Shown: one piece after another, positions 53,846 to 63,932 of the stretch
How positions within the stretch are numbered: the stretch's first letter is position 1
Layout: each line of letters opens with the position of its first letter
Assembly (NCBI RefSeq): GCF_009796845.1
Contig: NZ_CP047025.1
Location: 3,038,001 to 3,102,000, forward strand
DNA length: 64,000 nt
Source: Cobetia sp. L2A1
GTDB lineage: Bacteria; Pseudomonadota; Gammaproteobacteria; Pseudomonadales; Halomonadaceae
Reading direction: 5' to 3'
Notes under the pieces: model-generated
Database searches by the model: none
What the model was told of the DNA's origin: nothing
Seen by the model: only the letters and a program-made list of their open reading frames with translations
Translations under genes and position numbers: made by a program

Positions 53846-54320
53846 GGGAAATACTCCAGCAAGGGTAAAAGTCAGACGGGGCAACAATAAGACAACACAA
53901 GGCTGTGCCTTGATGCCTTTGAACTGCCTTCAATTATTTTCCATTGAAGCGTTCAGGTCACGCCCAAAAACACCAAACTTTCCACACATTAAATTAGCTA
54001 TAATCTGCCTTTATCAATTAAAACAGTTTTATCATCTACACGATGACTTTCAGGCTAGTCATCCTGTCTGTCGGCAAGGCACTTGACTGATCAATCCCTG
54101 CTGGATGGCGCTTTCACGTGACCGCGAGGCGCGACTCGTTCAGCAACCATTTCTGCCATGCGCAGGTGGCAAGGACCACTCACATCTTGTGGCCCAAAGA
54201 CGCCAATACCCCCGCAGGCATTGCCTGCGGGGGTATTGGGAATACGGCATGATATACAGCCAGCGCCATCAAATTTCAGACAACTGGCCGCTGAATGTCG
54301 CTCACACGACATTCAGGGTG
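53846..54320. other. Intergenic region between alr and tolC
   Basis: 475 bases. The first part (53930-54060) is AT-rich, with TATAAT at 53999-54004 (plus) and TTGATA/TAATTT-like boxes on the minus strand that could serve alr. The rest holds the tolC terminator. No gene supported. Confidence 0.4.
54203..54239 (-). terminator. Perfect palindromic terminator after tolC
   Basis: 18-bp arms (54203-54220 with 54222-54239) around CAGGCATTGCCTG, 80 bases after the tolC stop. The centre is identical to that of the 51264-51310 hairpin. Confidence 0.85.
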
Positions 54321-55694
54321 TCATTGGTCGAGGCTTGCCGGCTGTTCCGGTTCTTCATCCGCCAGCAGCAGTGACACCTGTTGGTCATTGACGAGACTCT
54401 CGTTCAGGTCACGCACGGTGCTGATGTCGATGATGCCTGCTGCCTGACGCAGATTGAGCAGATCCAGCACATAGGTGTAGCGCGAGGTCGCGTAATCTGA
54501 CAAGGCTTCGTAGAGGGCCTGTTCGGCATCCAGCACATCCACGATATTGCGAGTGCCCACTTCATAGCCGGAACGCGTCGCTTCCAGCGCACTGCGGCTG
54601 GAGACGATGGCCTGCTTGCGTGCCTTGACGGTCAACACATCACTGCGCACCTGGCTGTAGAGAGAACGCACACTCTGGGTCGTGGTGCGTTGCTGGTTGA
54701 GCAAGTCATATTGACTCTGCTCCAGCAGGTGAGAGTTCTGACGAACCTGGGCAGAGGTACGACCACCCGTATAGATCGGAACCTCCGCCTGAATGCCAAT
54801 CTGATTGTATTCTTCGAAGCCATCGGAAATCTCGGCCGCACTGTCTTCGTAGAAGTAACTGGCAAAGGCGCTGAGAACCGGCAAGTGACCCGCCTGTGCC
54901 GTCTTGACGTCACCCTTGGCGACATCGATACCCTTTTGAGCCGCACCAATCAGCGGGTTGTTGGCCAGACCCATTTCCACCCACTTCTGACGACTGGCCG
55001 GCACCGGCGCTTCGATGGCGAGATCTTCCTTCAGTCCATCAATGGAGTCGTACTGCTTGCCGGTCAGCTGCTGAAGGTCTTCAAAACTGACCTGCAGGTC
55101 TGCCGCTGCGGAGATACGTTCAGCACGCGCATCATCGTAGGAGGCGCGCGCTTCCTGAACGTCGGTGATGGCGATCAAGCCGACCTCGAACTGCTGGTTG
55201 GCCTGATCCAGCTGACGAGAGAAGGCCTTCTCCTGAGCGATCTTGGCATCCAGAATGTCATTGTTGCTCAGGATGGTGAAATAGGCCGAAGCCACATCAT
55301 AGAGAATCTGTTGCTGATCAGAATCCAGCAGCAGCTTCTGTTGCCTGGTCGTGTCCTTGCTGGTCGACAGCTCATACCAGCTGGCCGCATCGAAAAGCGC
55401 CTGGCTGGCCGAGACTTCAATGCTGCTGCCGAAATAACTGCCCTCGGAAGACGGGCTGGAACTGTAGTTGGTGATATCCGTATGTTGCGCCGTGGCGGTC
55501 GCGGAAATCTGAGGGAGCAGATCAGCAAGCTCGATGCGCTCATTGTCCTCGACACTCTGATAGAGAGAGCGGCTGGATGACAAGCTAGCATTGTGCTTTA
55601 CGGCATCACGCGTGATGTCGAGCAAATTGGCAGCCTGAGCCTGGGTCGCGAAACCCATCGCCAGCACCAGTGGCAAGATACGAAATTTGGCCAT
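54321..55694 (-). CDS. tolC: TolC-family outer membrane channel protein
   Basis: Trimeric outer-membrane duct for type I secretion and multidrug efflux. The 457-residue precursor starts with a signal peptide (MAKFRILPLVLAMGFATQAQA cut before ANLL, about residue 21) and has the TolC duplicated helix pattern with DITRDAVKHNASL, the repeat ELSTSKDTTRQQKLLL, and the second-half hallmark GTRNIVDVLDAEQALYEALSDY. The C-terminal end is acidic (LADEEPEQPASLDQ). No adjacent efflux pump genes, so it is probably a shared outer-membrane partner. Its ATG at 55694 has AGGA ten bases upstream. Confidence 0.93.
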   Translation of the reverse strand: MAKFRILPLVLAMGFATQAQAANLLDITRDAVKHNASLSSSRSLYQSVEDNERIELADLLPQISATATAQHTDITNYSSSPSSEGSYFGSSIEVSASQALFDAASWYELSTSKDTTRQQKLLLDSDQQQILYDVASAYFTILSNNDILDAKIAQEKAFSRQLDQANQQFEVGLIAITDVQEARASYDDARAERISAAADLQVSFEDLQQLTGKQYDSIDGLKEDLAIEAPVPASRQKWVEMGLANNPLIGAAQKGIDVAKGDVKTAQAGHLPVLSAFASYFYEDSAAEISDGFEEYNQIGIQAEVPIYTGGRTSAQVRQNSHLLEQSQYDLLNQQRTTTQSVRSLYSQVRSDVLTVKARKQAIVSSRSALEATRSGYEVGTRNIVDVLDAEQALYEALSDYATSRYTYVLDLLNLRQAAGIIDISTVRDLNESLVNDQQVSLLLADEEPEQPASLDQ

Positions 55695-56105
55695 TTATGC
55701 GTGTTCCTGATCGGTGACAGTCGTGACCTGCATGATGCACCAAAGGCACCAGAGCAAGGTGAAAAGTCTCTTTCACAAGCCGGCTGGACAAGTGCCTCAG
55801 CCGGCCTCAGCGGGTCGGGAGAAAAGTGAGCCTCAGTCTAATCGCCGCTCTGTGAAGCGTCCAGTTAGTTGGCTAACTTTATGAACGATACAGCGTTTCC
55901 CTGAAGACAACAGTGAGACTAGAACGTGACCCGGGATGCAAGGCTGGACCGAAGTCGGCGTCACCGCTTTCAGGATGCATCGTCGGCTGAAGGTAGCCAC
56001 CTTGTCTGAATAATAATCAGGAAATATGAAAACGGCCCACCTCGATCAGAGGCAGGCCGCTTCAATGGTGACCATCGCAAGAAGACGATGAAGAACGGCA
56101 GCGAT
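55695..56105. other. Intergenic region between tolC and rpoS
   Basis: 411 bases with the tolC promoter (minus strand) and the rpoS terminator at 56033-56059. No supported gene or RNA. Confidence 0.4.
56033..56059 (-). terminator. Rho-independent terminator of rpoS
   Basis: 11-bp stem with two wobble pairs (56033-56043 with 56049-56059), five-base loop, followed on the minus strand by TTTTCATATTT. It lies 50 bases after the rpoS stop. Confidence 0.75.
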
Positions 56106-57080
56106 TCACTCGAAGATGGATTCCAACGACAGCCCCTGTTTTTCAAGCATGCGCCGCAGTTTCTTGAGGGCCTCGACCTGAATCTGACGCACCCGCTCAC
56201 GCGTCAAACCAATCTCTTCCCCCACCTCTTCAAGAGTGGCTGCTTCGTGGCCGCGAAGGCCGAAGCGCCGTACCACCACTTCCATCTGTTTTTCCGTCAG
56301 TTCCGCCAGCCACTCATCTACATGTGCCTTGACGTCGACATCCACCAGACTGGATTCGGGGCTGGTATCGTTTTCGTCCGCAATGGTCTCGATCAGAGGC
56401 TTGTCGCTCTCGCCTCCCATGGGATAATCGACAGAGGAAACACGCTCGTTAAGACCCAGCATCTTCTTGACCGTGGCGACCGGCTTGTCGAGGAAATTTG
56501 CAATTTCCTCGGCCGTCGCCTCGTGATCAAGCTTTTGAGTCAACTGACGCGCGGCTCTCAGATAGATATTGAGTTCCTTGACGACATGAATCGGCAGACG
56601 AATAGTGCGTGTCTGATTCATCAATGCTCGCTCAATGGTTTGCCGGATCCACCAGGTCGCATAGGTCGAGAAGCGGAATCCGCGCTCGGGATCAAACTTC
56701 TCGACGGCACGAATCAGCCCGAGATTTCCTTCCTCGATCAGATCAAGCAGCGACAGACCTCTGTTCAGATAGCGCCGCGCAATCTTGACCACAAGGCGCA
56801 GGTTCGACTCGATCATGCGCTGACGACCCGCGGGGTCGCCGGCTTGCGCCAGACGCCCGAAGAAGACCTCTTCCTCGGGCTTGAGCAACGGGGAGAAGCC
56901 AATCTCGTTGAGGTAGATCTGGGTAGCATCCAGGCTTTGGTAGTGCTTGCGCTCTTCACGGTTCAAGGCGCGTTCAAAGGCAGCCTCTTCCGCTTCAGCC
57001 TCAAGCGTCTCGTCTTCCTCGACATCATCGAGAGACAACTCCGCCTCAGCCTGATCGATATCCTTTTCCAGCATGCTCAT
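56106..57080 (-). CDS. rpoS: RNA polymerase sigma factor RpoS
   Basis: Stationary-phase/general stress sigma factor of 324 residues. Region 1.2-2 shows [56 protein letters not shown] and the -10 recognition helix [20 protein letters not shown]; region 4 ends with [37 protein letters not shown]. The acidic N-terminus (EADAEL-type, Glu-rich, about 1-35) is typical. GGGG precedes the start at 57080. nlpD lies 61 bases upstream; in relatives a main rpoS promoter sits inside nlpD. Stem-loop terminator downstream. Confidence 0.98.
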   Translation of the reverse strand: MSMLEKDIDQAEAELSLDDVEEDETLEAEAEEAAFERALNREERKHYQSLDATQIYLNEIGFSPLLKPEEEVFFGRLAQAGDPAGRQRMIESNLRLVVKIARRYLNRGLSLLDLIEEGNLGLIRAVEKFDPERGFRFSTYATWWIRQTIERALMNQTRTIRLPIHVVKELNIYLRAARQLTQKLDHEATAEEIANFLDKPVATVKKMLGLNERVSSVDYPMGGESDKPLIETIADENDTSPESSLVDVDVKAHVDEWLAELTEKQMEVVVRRFGLRGHEAATLEEVGEEIGLTRERVRQIQVEALKKLRRMLEKQGLSLESIFE

Positions 57081-57141
57081 GTCGATACCCCGTTGTCTCT
57101 GATCTGATGCCAGGAACTTGTTGTTGTGGCAGCGGCGGGAA

Positions 57142-58395
57142 TCAGCGGTTGGGCAAGAACTTCAGTGGGTCTTTCGGTTGCCCATCCTCACGAATCTCGA
57201 AGTGCAGCTGCGCGCGTTCGGCGTCAGTCGCTCCCAAGGTGGCAATTACCTGTCCGGCATCGACAACATCATTCTCCGATACCTTCAGACTTTCATTGTG
57301 TGCGTAGGCACTCAAATAACGGTTGTTGTGCTTGAGGATAATGAGGTTTCCGTACCCGCGCACACCACTACCGGCGTAAACCACAATGCCCGGCCCTGCT
57401 GCCTTGACAGGTTGCCCCTTTTGACCAGCGATATCAATGCCACCTGTGACACTCTTGGACTCACCGAACTTGCCGATGATTTCGCCTTGCGTAGGCCACT
57501 GCCAGTCAACGTCTTTTACGGGGACGTAGGTTTTCTTGGCAGGTACGGCCTCGGGCGTCGCGCCAGCCACATTGGTGCCTTTTTCAACTGTATCAGCGCC
57601 ATTTTTCACGCTAGCAGCAGCCTTCTCACGCTCAGCCTGTGCAGAAGCCGCTGCTTGATCTGCCTTTTCCTGTGTTGCCTTGCGTGCTGCGGCCTGCGCT
57701 GCGGCGGCACTATTGGACGCATTTGTCGCAGCAGAGTCTGCAGCCGTTCTGTTGGAAGCGAGGGAGTCAGAGGCAGTAGAACTGGCCTGAGAGACAGACT
57801 CATTGGCGGTGCGAGCCGTTTCTGCCAACGCCTCTTCACTGCCTTCCTGATAGATCGGGCCGGGCGCCGTACCTGCGGCTGCAGCGGCGCCCGTGGCGGC
57901 TGAAGAGACACCACCAGCTCCCGTGGTCAATGACTGTGCCTGGCTTGAGCGCTGCTTCTGCTGAGCAAGCGCAGCTTCATCCGGCGCTAACCAGTCCGGC
58001 ACTTCCGTACCTGCAATATTGCCACTATCACCACTGCCCAATCCTGTGGCAACCACTCCACTACCCGAGGCCGCATTGACAGTACCGGCATCACTGGCAT
58101 TCGCTGGCAACTGCGCCTTGGGATCCAGACGCAGTGTCTGCCCTGGCTGCAGAGTGTAAGGGGGATTCAAGCCATTCATACGTGCCACATCACGGAAGTC
58201 CTGGCCGCTCTGCCAAGCGATGCCATACAGCGTATCGCCACGCTGAACGGAGTAGGTATTGGACGTGATGCGAGCATTGCCGCCGGTAAGATCCTGAACC
58301 TGTGGCCGCGTCGTCGCTGTACTGCATGCTGCCAAGGCGCCTAATACCAGCCCTGCCAGCGTAAGCCTGATTCCCTTGTTCATCCTGTCATTCAT
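57142..58395 (-). CDS. nlpD: NlpD, LytM-domain lipoprotein activator of amidase
   Basis: Outer-membrane lipoprotein that in E. coli activates AmiC for septum splitting. The 417-residue precursor has the lipobox LGALAAC with Cys24, a LysM domain about 44-95 ([18 protein letters not shown]), a long Ala/Ser/Thr-rich low-complexity middle (about 150-300) with [20 protein letters not shown], and a LytM/M23 domain at the end. The LytM zinc ligands are lost ([15 protein letters not shown] where an active enzyme has His), so it is an activator, not an enzyme. AGGAG precedes the ATG, which overlaps the DUF368 stop by eight bases. Confidence 0.92.
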   Translation of the reverse strand: MNDRMNKGIRLTLAGLVLGALAACSTATTRPQVQDLTGGNARITSNTYSVQRGDTLYGIAWQSGQDFRDVARMNGLNPPYTLQPGQTLRLDPKAQLPANASDAGTVNAASGSGVVATGLGSGDSGNIAGTEVPDWLAPDEAALAQQKQRSSQAQSLTTGAGGVSSAATGAAAAAGTAPGPIYQEGSEEALAETARTANESVSQASSTASDSLASNRTAADSAATNASNSAAAAQAAARKATQEKADQAAASAQAEREKAAASVKNGADTVEKGTNVAGATPEAVPAKKTYVPVKDVDWQWPTQGEIIGKFGESKSVTGGIDIAGQKGQPVKAAGPGIVVYAGSGVRGYGNLIILKHNNRYLSAYAHNESLKVSENDVVDAGQVIATLGATDAERAQLHFEIREDGQPKDPLKFLPNR

Positions 58396-59341
58396 GTTCC
58401 TGCTCCTTGCGGGAATTCTTGGAAGAGTCGTCTGAACTGGAGCGTTCTCCAGCAAACCAGACCAGCAATATGCCAGCCAGCATCACGGCGATCGCGACCC
58501 ACAACTGGGCAGGCTCTCCCGTCACGCTGGTATAGGTGTCCGGCGTCATGAATTGATAGTCCAGCGGTACTTGCTCACCTTTGGGACCGATACGATAATC
58601 GGTAATCGTGCGCCACGGCCAGAGTACCGGCAGTGACCCGAGAATGAAGCCGGTCAATAGCATCAGTGTCGCGGTGTGATGGTGACGAAACAACCATGAC
58701 AATAAACGCGAGAAGGTAAAGAGGCCTATTGCGCAACCACTGCCAAACAGCAGAATAAGCTGTACATCGAAACTTTTGATACCTGTCATCACGGTGCCAT
58801 ACAGGCCCATGGTCAATAACAGGAAACTACCGGATACCCCTGGCAGCAGCATTGCACTGATGGCGATGGCGCCCCCAGCCACCAATACCCAGGAGGCATC
58901 ACTCGCAGCAGGCAACAGACTGGGTAGCTTGCTGGCCAGTACCACGCCGAGCGCAAGCCAGATCAGATAGCCGATCTTGAATTCGGTAATACGCCGCGCC
59001 ACGATCACACCGGAGCACACGACCAGCCCGAAAAAGAAGGCATTGAGCAATAGCGGTTGAGTACCCATCAACCAGGTGACCAGATGCGCCACCGTGATCA
59101 GACTGGCAAAGATACCGATGACCAATGGCAGTAGAAACGCCAAATTCAGATGCTGCCACAGCGCCTTGAAACCATCTTTGCGCCATACGCCGATGGCAGA
59201 AGGTCCGAAGCGCTTGATGGTATCGATCAATTCTTCATAGATGCCGGTTACAAAGGCAATCGTGCCGCCGGATACCCCGGGCACCGCATCGGCAGCTCCC
59301 ATGCCGACACCCTTGAAGAACACGCTCAAAGCTCGTTTCAC
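58388..59341 (-). CDS. DUF368 membrane protein (probable undecaprenyl-phosphate flippase)
   Basis: Inner-membrane protein of 317 residues with about eight hydrophobic segments and the DUF368 signature near the N-terminus, GMGAADAVPGVSGGTIAFVTG, repeated later as ISAMLLPGVSGSFLLLTMG. Recent family work links DUF368 (PopT) to undecaprenyl-phosphate recycling; the role here is inferred from family. Its stop region overlaps nlpD by eight bases and its ATG overlaps the pcm stop by four (59338-59341), so it is inserted into the pcm-nlpD-rpoS order as a coupled gene. C-terminus is charged ([16 protein letters not shown]). Confidence 0.9.
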   Translation of the reverse strand: MKRALSVFFKGVGMGAADAVPGVSGGTIAFVTGIYEELIDTIKRFGPSAIGVWRKDGFKALWQHLNLAFLLPLVIGIFASLITVAHLVTWLMGTQPLLLNAFFFGLVVCSGVIVARRITEFKIGYLIWLALGVVLASKLPSLLPAASDASWVLVAGGAIAISAMLLPGVSGSFLLLTMGLYGTVMTGIKSFDVQLILLFGSGCAIGLFTFSRLLSWLFRHHHTATLMLLTGFILGSLPVLWPWRTITDYRIGPKGEQVPLDYQFMTPDTYTSVTGEPAQLWVAIAVMLAGILLVWFAGERSSSDDSSKNSRKEQEHE

Positions 59342-60129
59342 CTGATCACTCCTTCGAGCAGCGGCACGAAGCGCACCGCCTCGAGTCGCTGAATATCCTG
59401 AGTATCACCAACGTGGCGCACTCGTGTCAGCCACTGGCGATCACTATCGTCTTCGGCCAATGGCACAATCATCACACCGCCAGGTGCCAGCTGATCCAGC
59501 AACGCTTGAGGCAGCTGGGAGGCGCATGCCGTTACCACTATTAGATCAAAACCCTCTGCTAGCCCTTCCCAACCGTGGCCACCATCGGCATGACGCAGTT
59601 CAATATTATCCAGTGCGAACCAACCGAGTCGCTGCCGAGCACGCAGATGCAATGAGGCAATACGCTCAAGCGATGCAACCCGACCAAATAACCGTGCCAG
59701 TAGCAAGGTCTGATACCCCGAACCGGTACCCACCTCAAGCACGTTGCATTCCCCGAGCGGACGGGGAGCCGCTATCAGCGCCAGTTCTGTCATGCGGGCA
59801 TGCATATAGGGCTGGGAGAGCGTCTGCCCTTGCCCGAGTGGTAACGCAGTATCTTCATAGGCACGGTGCGCCAGCGCTTCATCGAGGAAGAGATGGCGTG
59901 GCTCACTGGCCATCAAGGCCAGCACTCGCTCATCGTGAATACCGGCATCTTCCAGACGCGCCACCATGCGGTCACGAGTCCGCTGCGACGTCATACCAAT
60001 ACCGCTTAGCTGTTTGGTATCCGGCCGTCTCAACTGCAGCGAACCATAACTTTCAGGCAAGTCTTCTGACGAGTTGTCTGACTGCAGAAGAGAGAAACCG
60101 TTCTGATACGCATCCTTCATGGTATTCAT
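59338..60129 (-). CDS. pcm: Protein-L-isoaspartate O-methyltransferase
   Basis: SAM-dependent repair methyltransferase for damaged aspartyl residues. The core shows PRHLFLDEALAHRAYEDTAL, LGQGQTLSQPYMHARMTELA, the SAM-binding VLEVGTGSGYQTLLLA, and the closing LEAVRFVPLLEGVIR. The start at 60129 has AGG six bases upstream and gives 263 residues, about 55 more than E. coli Pcm (208). The first 45 residues are low-complexity and not part of the family, so the internal ATG at 59994 is an alternative start with a weak ribosome-binding site. It overlaps the DUF368 gene by four bases. Confidence 0.92.
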   Translation of the reverse strand: MNTMKDAYQNGFSLLQSDNSSEDLPESYGSLQLRRPDTKQLSGIGMTSQRTRDRMVARLEDAGIHDERVLALMASEPRHLFLDEALAHRAYEDTALPLGQGQTLSQPYMHARMTELALIAAPRPLGECNVLEVGTGSGYQTLLLARLFGRVASLERIASLHLRARQRLGWFALDNIELRHADGGHGWEGLAEGFDLIVVTACASQLPQALLDQLAPGGVMIVPLAEDDSDRQWLTRVRHVGDTQDIQRLEAVRFVPLLEGVIR

Positions 60130-60233
60130 TTGCATCCTATCAACCGACGTATTGGGCGCCCGGCTCTCTGATCATTCTTCGAGCGTGCCATGCATCAGCC
60201 CCGCGTATCGAAGCAGCTCAACAGAACTACCTC

Positions 60234-60980
60234 TTAGGTCAGCGCTTCAAGCCACTGCTCAACATCATGTCGAGCAGAATGGGAGGTCAGGTCCGTCATC
60301 AATGGTGTGATGGAGACATAACCTGCTGCCACGGCAGCAAAATCAGTATCGTCACCACCATCAATGCCTTCACCCGCCAAGGCGATCCAGTAGCGAGTGC
60401 GCCCACGAGGATCATGCACTGCGATAGGCGCCCCCGCCGGACCACGATGTCCCTGCCGTGTGACACGGAAGCCACGAATCTCGCTCCATGGCAGGTCTGG
60501 CACATTGACGTTGAGCAGCGAGCGCGGGGGCAGGGCCAATGTCTCGGAAGCGCCGACGAGGCTAGCGGCCACGCGACCAGCGGTCTCGAAATGGGTCTTG
60601 CCGCACAGCGACATCGCTATCGCTGACATGCCGAGCGAGCGCCCTTCCATCGCTGCCGCCACGGTGCCTGAATACAACACGTCATCGCCAAGATTGGCAC
60701 CATGGTTGATTCCAGAAATCACGATATCCGGCTTCTCATCCCAAATACCATTGACGCCGAGATAGACACAGTCCGCTGGCGTACCGTCGACGCTATAAAA
60801 GCCGTTGTCCATCGCCGACAGCATCAGTGGGCGACTGAGTGTCAACGAGTTACTGGCCCCGGAGCGATCACGATCTGGCGCGACAACGCGAATACGCGCC
60901 TGCCCCACCAATGCATCATGTAACGCCTTCAGGCCCGGGGCATGCACTCCATCGTCATTGGAAAGCAAAATCTTGCGCAT
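60234..60980 (-). CDS. surE: 5'/3'-nucleotidase SurE
   Basis: Metal-dependent nucleotidase (survival protein) of 248 residues. The metal site is [12 protein letters not shown] (Asp9, Asp10), later [14 protein letters not shown] and [21 protein letters not shown]. Two adjacent ATGs (60983 and 60980) follow AAGG; the second gives the family's MRKILL start. It sits between truD and pcm as in most gammaproteobacteria, but here about 100 bases separate it from pcm instead of an overlap. Confidence 0.96.
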   Translation of the reverse strand: MRKILLSNDDGVHAPGLKALHDALVGQARIRVVAPDRDRSGASNSLTLSRPLMLSAMDNGFYSVDGTPADCVYLGVNGIWDEKPDIVISGINHGANLGDDVLYSGTVAAAMEGRSLGMSAIAMSLCGKTHFETAGRVAASLVGASETLALPPRSLLNVNVPDLPWSEIRGFRVTRQGHRGPAGAPIAVHDPRGRTRYWIALAGEGIDGGDDTDFAAVAAGYVSITPLMTDLTSHSARHDVEQWLEALT

Positions 60981-61078
60981 CATCTCGCCTTTTGGTGATC
61001 GTGTCGGTATCGATTGACCAGTCACGGCACTACCGTGACGGTGCGAGACAGTATCGCGACTGATGCGACTGGCTGGCG

Positions 61079-62221
61079 TTACAACAACGGATGCGTGATC
61101 AGCTCACGCAACAGGCCGGTCGCAAAGCTGCCGCGCGGCAAATCAAAGTGCAGCCAGACACTGGCATCCGCCCCCGATTCATTGGCCATGGCCGGTGTCA
61201 CATCCCACTCAAGGCGTGGCTGGCTCGGTATCAGACGCAGCGGACGACGCTCGGTTTTGACTCCAGCCTGTTCAAGCCCGGCACACAACTGTGGCCAGCA
61301 CGCCGGCAGCGCCTGCTCAAGTTCAGCGACCTGCGCATGCGTCTCAAGACGTCCGGTTCCCCATAACGGTCCAGTAGGATGGATATCGCCACTCGCCAAG
61401 CGCTCCGCCAATGTGTCAGCAGCTTCGCTTCCATCGGTCACGAAGCGAGAACCGGTACCATTGAGTGAAAACACCTCTCCGGTCAGCGCCGTGGTCCAGC
61501 AATGCGCGGTGATACGTGCGGCCAGTACCTCGTTGAACAGGAAGCTGCGTGCGGTAGATAGCAGCATGCCGCTGCGATCATCACGCTTGCGCCAGCCCCT
61601 CGCCAGTACCGCGCGAGCACGCCCAAGGTTATGACCTTGATGGCCAAACCGCTGCGGGCCGAAATAGTTGGGCACGCCCTCACGAATCAAGGTCGCCCAG
61701 CGCGTCTCGAAGCCAGGATGTGCAATGGCCTCACCGCTGACCTTGAGCGCAAAGCGATTACCGCGATGCACGCCACGCTTGAGTTTGCGTGGGTGGCGCA
61801 CACTGGCAAGTACGCGCACGCCAAGCTCCGCCAGTGAATCAGTGAGTGAAGCCGGCGCTTCACGTCCCGGCAGCCACACCGACACCCACTGCTGTGTTAC
61901 GGCTTGCTTGTCCTTGAGGCCTGCGATACCGATATCACGCGGCGCGACCTCACACAGACTTGCCAAGTGGCGACATAGATCATCCGTGGTCAAGCCACGT
62001 TTCTCGACCCATAGCCACTGGTGTTCGCCATGCCCTTCCGGCACGAAGTCCATCAGTTCGGTGACCTGAAAGTCTTCCGGTGATTGACGAAAATGGCCTG
62101 TGCCAAGCGGTCCACCATGTGCATGCGGCCAGCGTTGCATCAACTCAGCTTCCTTGACCCAGGCTTCACTGCCGGCCAATTTAAGCTGGGCGAGTGCCGC
62201 CGTAAATAGCGCCTCAGACAT
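61079..62221 (-). CDS. truD: tRNA pseudouridine(13) synthase TruD
   Basis: Makes pseudouridine 13 in tRNA-Glu. The 380-residue protein has the catalytic aspartate in [17 protein letters not shown] (about residue 96) and the family motifs [39 protein letters not shown] and [16 protein letters not shown] lies close before the ATG at 62221. It overlaps the ispF stop by eight bases. It ends about 98 bases before surE. Confidence 0.95.
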   Translation of the reverse strand: MSEALFTAALAQLKLAGSEAWVKEAELMQRWPHAHGGPLGTGHFRQSPEDFQVTELMDFVPEGHGEHQWLWVEKRGLTTDDLCRHLASLCEVAPRDIGIAGLKDKQAVTQQWVSVWLPGREAPASLTDSLAELGVRVLASVRHPRKLKRGVHRGNRFALKVSGEAIAHPGFETRWATLIREGVPNYFGPQRFGHQGHNLGRARAVLARGWRKRDDRSGMLLSTARSFLFNEVLAARITAHCWTTALTGEVFSLNGTGSRFVTDGSEAADTLAERLASGDIHPTGPLWGTGRLETHAQVAELEQALPACWPQLCAGLEQAGVKTERRPLRLIPSQPRLEWDVTPAMANESGADASVWLHFDLPRGSFATGLLRELITHPLL

Positions 62222-62795
62222 GCTGCTCTCCACGACCCGTCGGCAATACACCCAACAGCACTACTGCCTCAGCAGCGATGCCTTCCTTGCGACCAGTGAA
62301 ACCCAATTGCTCGGTGGTCGTGGCCTTGACGTTGACGACGGCCATCGGCACAGCGAGATCCTGTGCGATGACAGTGCGCATCGCCTCGATATGTGGTGCC
62401 ATCTTTGGCGCCTGGGCCATCAGCGTGAGATCGACATTACCGACACCGAAGCCCGCAGCATGCACTAGACCCACGACATGGCGCAGCAGGCCACGACTAT
62501 CCGCCCCCGACCACTCACTGTCGGTATCGGGAAAGTGTTTGCCGATATCACCCATTGCACACGCCCCCAGCAATGCATCGCACAAGGCATGCAGAAGCAC
62601 ATCACCATCGGAGTGAGCGACAAAGCCGTGATCGTAGGCAATCTTCACGCCGCCAATCATCAGGTGATCGCCATCACCAAAGCGATGCACATCGAAGCCA
62701 TGGCCAATACGCAGTGCCATGGGCACATGGCCAGCATGGGTAGCAGGTGAGCAGGATATCTTGCCAGGGTCAGTCATAGCATTGCAGTCAGTCAT
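62214..62795 (-). CDS. ispF: 2-C-methyl-D-erythritol 2,4-cyclodiphosphate synthase
   Basis: Isoprenoid (MEP) pathway enzyme. The conserved protein begins at [20 protein letters not shown] and includes [22 protein letters not shown] and the closing [19 protein letters not shown]. Normal length is about 158. The ATG at 62795, giving 193 residues, comes directly after the ispD stop (TGACATG) and would be coupled to it; an internal ATG at 62720 gives 168 residues and the canonical start but has no ribosome-binding site. I use 62795 but the start is open. The 3' end overlaps truD. Confidence 0.9.
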   Translation of the reverse strand: MTDCNAMTDPGKISCSPATHAGHVPMALRIGHGFDVHRFGDGDHLMIGGVKIAYDHGFVAHSDGDVLLHALCDALLGACAMGDIGKHFPDTDSEWSGADSRGLLRHVVGLVHAAGFGVGNVDLTLMAQAPKMAPHIEAMRTVIAQDLAVPMAVVNVKATTTEQLGFTGRKEGIAAEAVVLLGVLPTGRGEQHV

Positions 62796-62796
62796 G

Positions 62797-63561
62797 TCAG
62801 GCAGGCGTCCGGGAACGATCGGCAAGTACCTCGCGCGCCGCCAATAACAGGCATGCCATGGCGAGGTCTTCCGGATGAGTGATCTTGAGATTATCGCGAG
62901 CACCGACGACCAACATCGGCGCACGGCCACATGCCTCCAGTGCCGATGCTTCGTCTGTGATCAGCAAGGGATTCGATGCCAGTGCATCACGCAGCGCTGT
63001 GCGGAGTAATCCCAACCGGAAGGCCTGCGGCGTGAGTGCATGCCACAGGCCAACACGTGATTCGGTATGCGAGATCTGCGGGCTATCGCTTGAGGAACTG
63101 GCAGCGGCACGCTTCATCGTATCGCTGGCAGGCGCCGCCAGGATGGCCCCATCTTCGGCCTGCTGTGCGGCAGCGACCAGTGTGCGGATATCGTCTTCAC
63201 GCACACAGGGGCGCGCGACATCGTGCACCAGTATGAGGTCATCATCGTTGGCGATCTGGCTCAGACACTCAAGGCCAGAGAGTACGCTGTTGGCCCGTTC
63301 AGTACCGCCATCGGCCCGCAGCCAGTCCTGCCACGGCACCATTGATGGTGAGAAGTAGCCATCATCCGCACCCAGTACCAGACACAGGCCAGCATCAGGC
63401 AGTGCACGCTTGAGGGTGGCAAGCGTCGCCTCAAGCACGCAACATTCAGGCGAGAGTTCAAGATACTGCTTGGGTCGATCTGCTTGCATACGACTCCCCA
63501 CACCAGCAGCAGGCACCAGGTACCATACGCGTACTGACGGGGCCGAGGCACTCAGCGTCAT
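62797..63561 (-). CDS. ispD: 2-C-methyl-D-erythritol 4-phosphate cytidylyltransferase
   Basis: Second isoprenoid-pathway step (CTP + methylerythritol phosphate). 254 residues, with the nucleotide-binding [21 protein letters not shown] near residue 16, [14 protein letters not shown], and [17 protein letters not shown]. It has a Ser-rich insertion ([18 protein letters not shown], about 150-170) where E. coli has a shorter loop. Its ATG overlaps the ftsB stop by four bases (63558-63561); ispF follows one base later. Confidence 0.95.
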   Translation of the reverse strand: MTLSASAPSVRVWYLVPAAGVGSRMQADRPKQYLELSPECCVLEATLATLKRALPDAGLCLVLGADDGYFSPSMVPWQDWLRADGGTERANSVLSGLECLSQIANDDDLILVHDVARPCVREDDIRTLVAAAQQAEDGAILAAPASDTMKRAAASSSSDSPQISHTESRVGLWHALTPQAFRLGLLRTALRDALASNPLLITDEASALEACGRAPMLVVGARDNLKITHPEDLAMACLLLAAREVLADRSRTPA

Positions 63562-63932
63562 TGATTGAGTACCTTGGGCAATCCTTCTTCCAACCCCTTG
63601 CCTTCCAGCGCACCATCAGCCACTTCGTCAGGTGACGGCGCCTTACGCTCGGGCACCGCGACATTGGGCACCCACAGGAACTGCTCGTCCTTGCGCACCA
63701 TGCCGAGATCGTTGCGCGAACGCTCCTCGATTGCCGCCAGACCATTCTTGAGGTCAACCACCTCGGCGCCCAAGCGCTGGTTGCGATTATCCAGCACCGC
63801 ATCTTCCCTGGAGAGCTGTTGCACACGCGCCCGAATATCGAATAGTTCGGTGATGCCATTTTCGCCCCACCACAACCGGTACTGAAGCATTACCAGCAGT
63901 AATAGCAGTGAGATATTGATCCATTTGAGCAT
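63558..63932 (-). CDS. ftsB: Cell division protein FtsB
   Basis: Bitopic divisome protein of 124 residues that works with FtsL and FtsQ. Residues 1-20 hold the single membrane helix (MLKWINISLLLLLVMLQYRL), followed by the coiled coil ELFDIRARVQQLSREDAVLD and the family core NDLGMVRKDEQFL. The last 35 residues (VPERKAPSPDEVADGALEG onwards) extend beyond most FtsB proteins. AGGA with seven-base spacing precedes the ATG at 63932. It leads the ftsB-ispD-ispF-truD block; eno would be expected upstream, beyond the window. Confidence 0.94.
   Translation of the reverse strand: MLKWINISLLLLLVMLQYRLWWGENGITELFDIRARVQQLSREDAVLDNRNQRLGAEVVDLKNGLAAIEERSRNDLGMVRKDEQFLWVPNVAVPERKAPSPDEVADGALEGKGLEEGLPKVLNQ

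Noticed and set aside
53999..54004. Perfect TATAAT on the plus strand
   Set aside because: No matching -35 box at suitable distance and no downstream gene on that strand.
56088..57107. 339-codon open frame on the plus strand
   Set aside because: It is antisense to the whole of rpoS. Composition and lack of a start signal mark it as a shadow frame.
59424..60626. 400-codon open frame on the plus strand
   Set aside because: It lies antisense across pcm, the pcm-surE gap and surE, has an Arg/His/Pro-rich composition typical of GC-driven shadow frames, and no ribosome-binding site.
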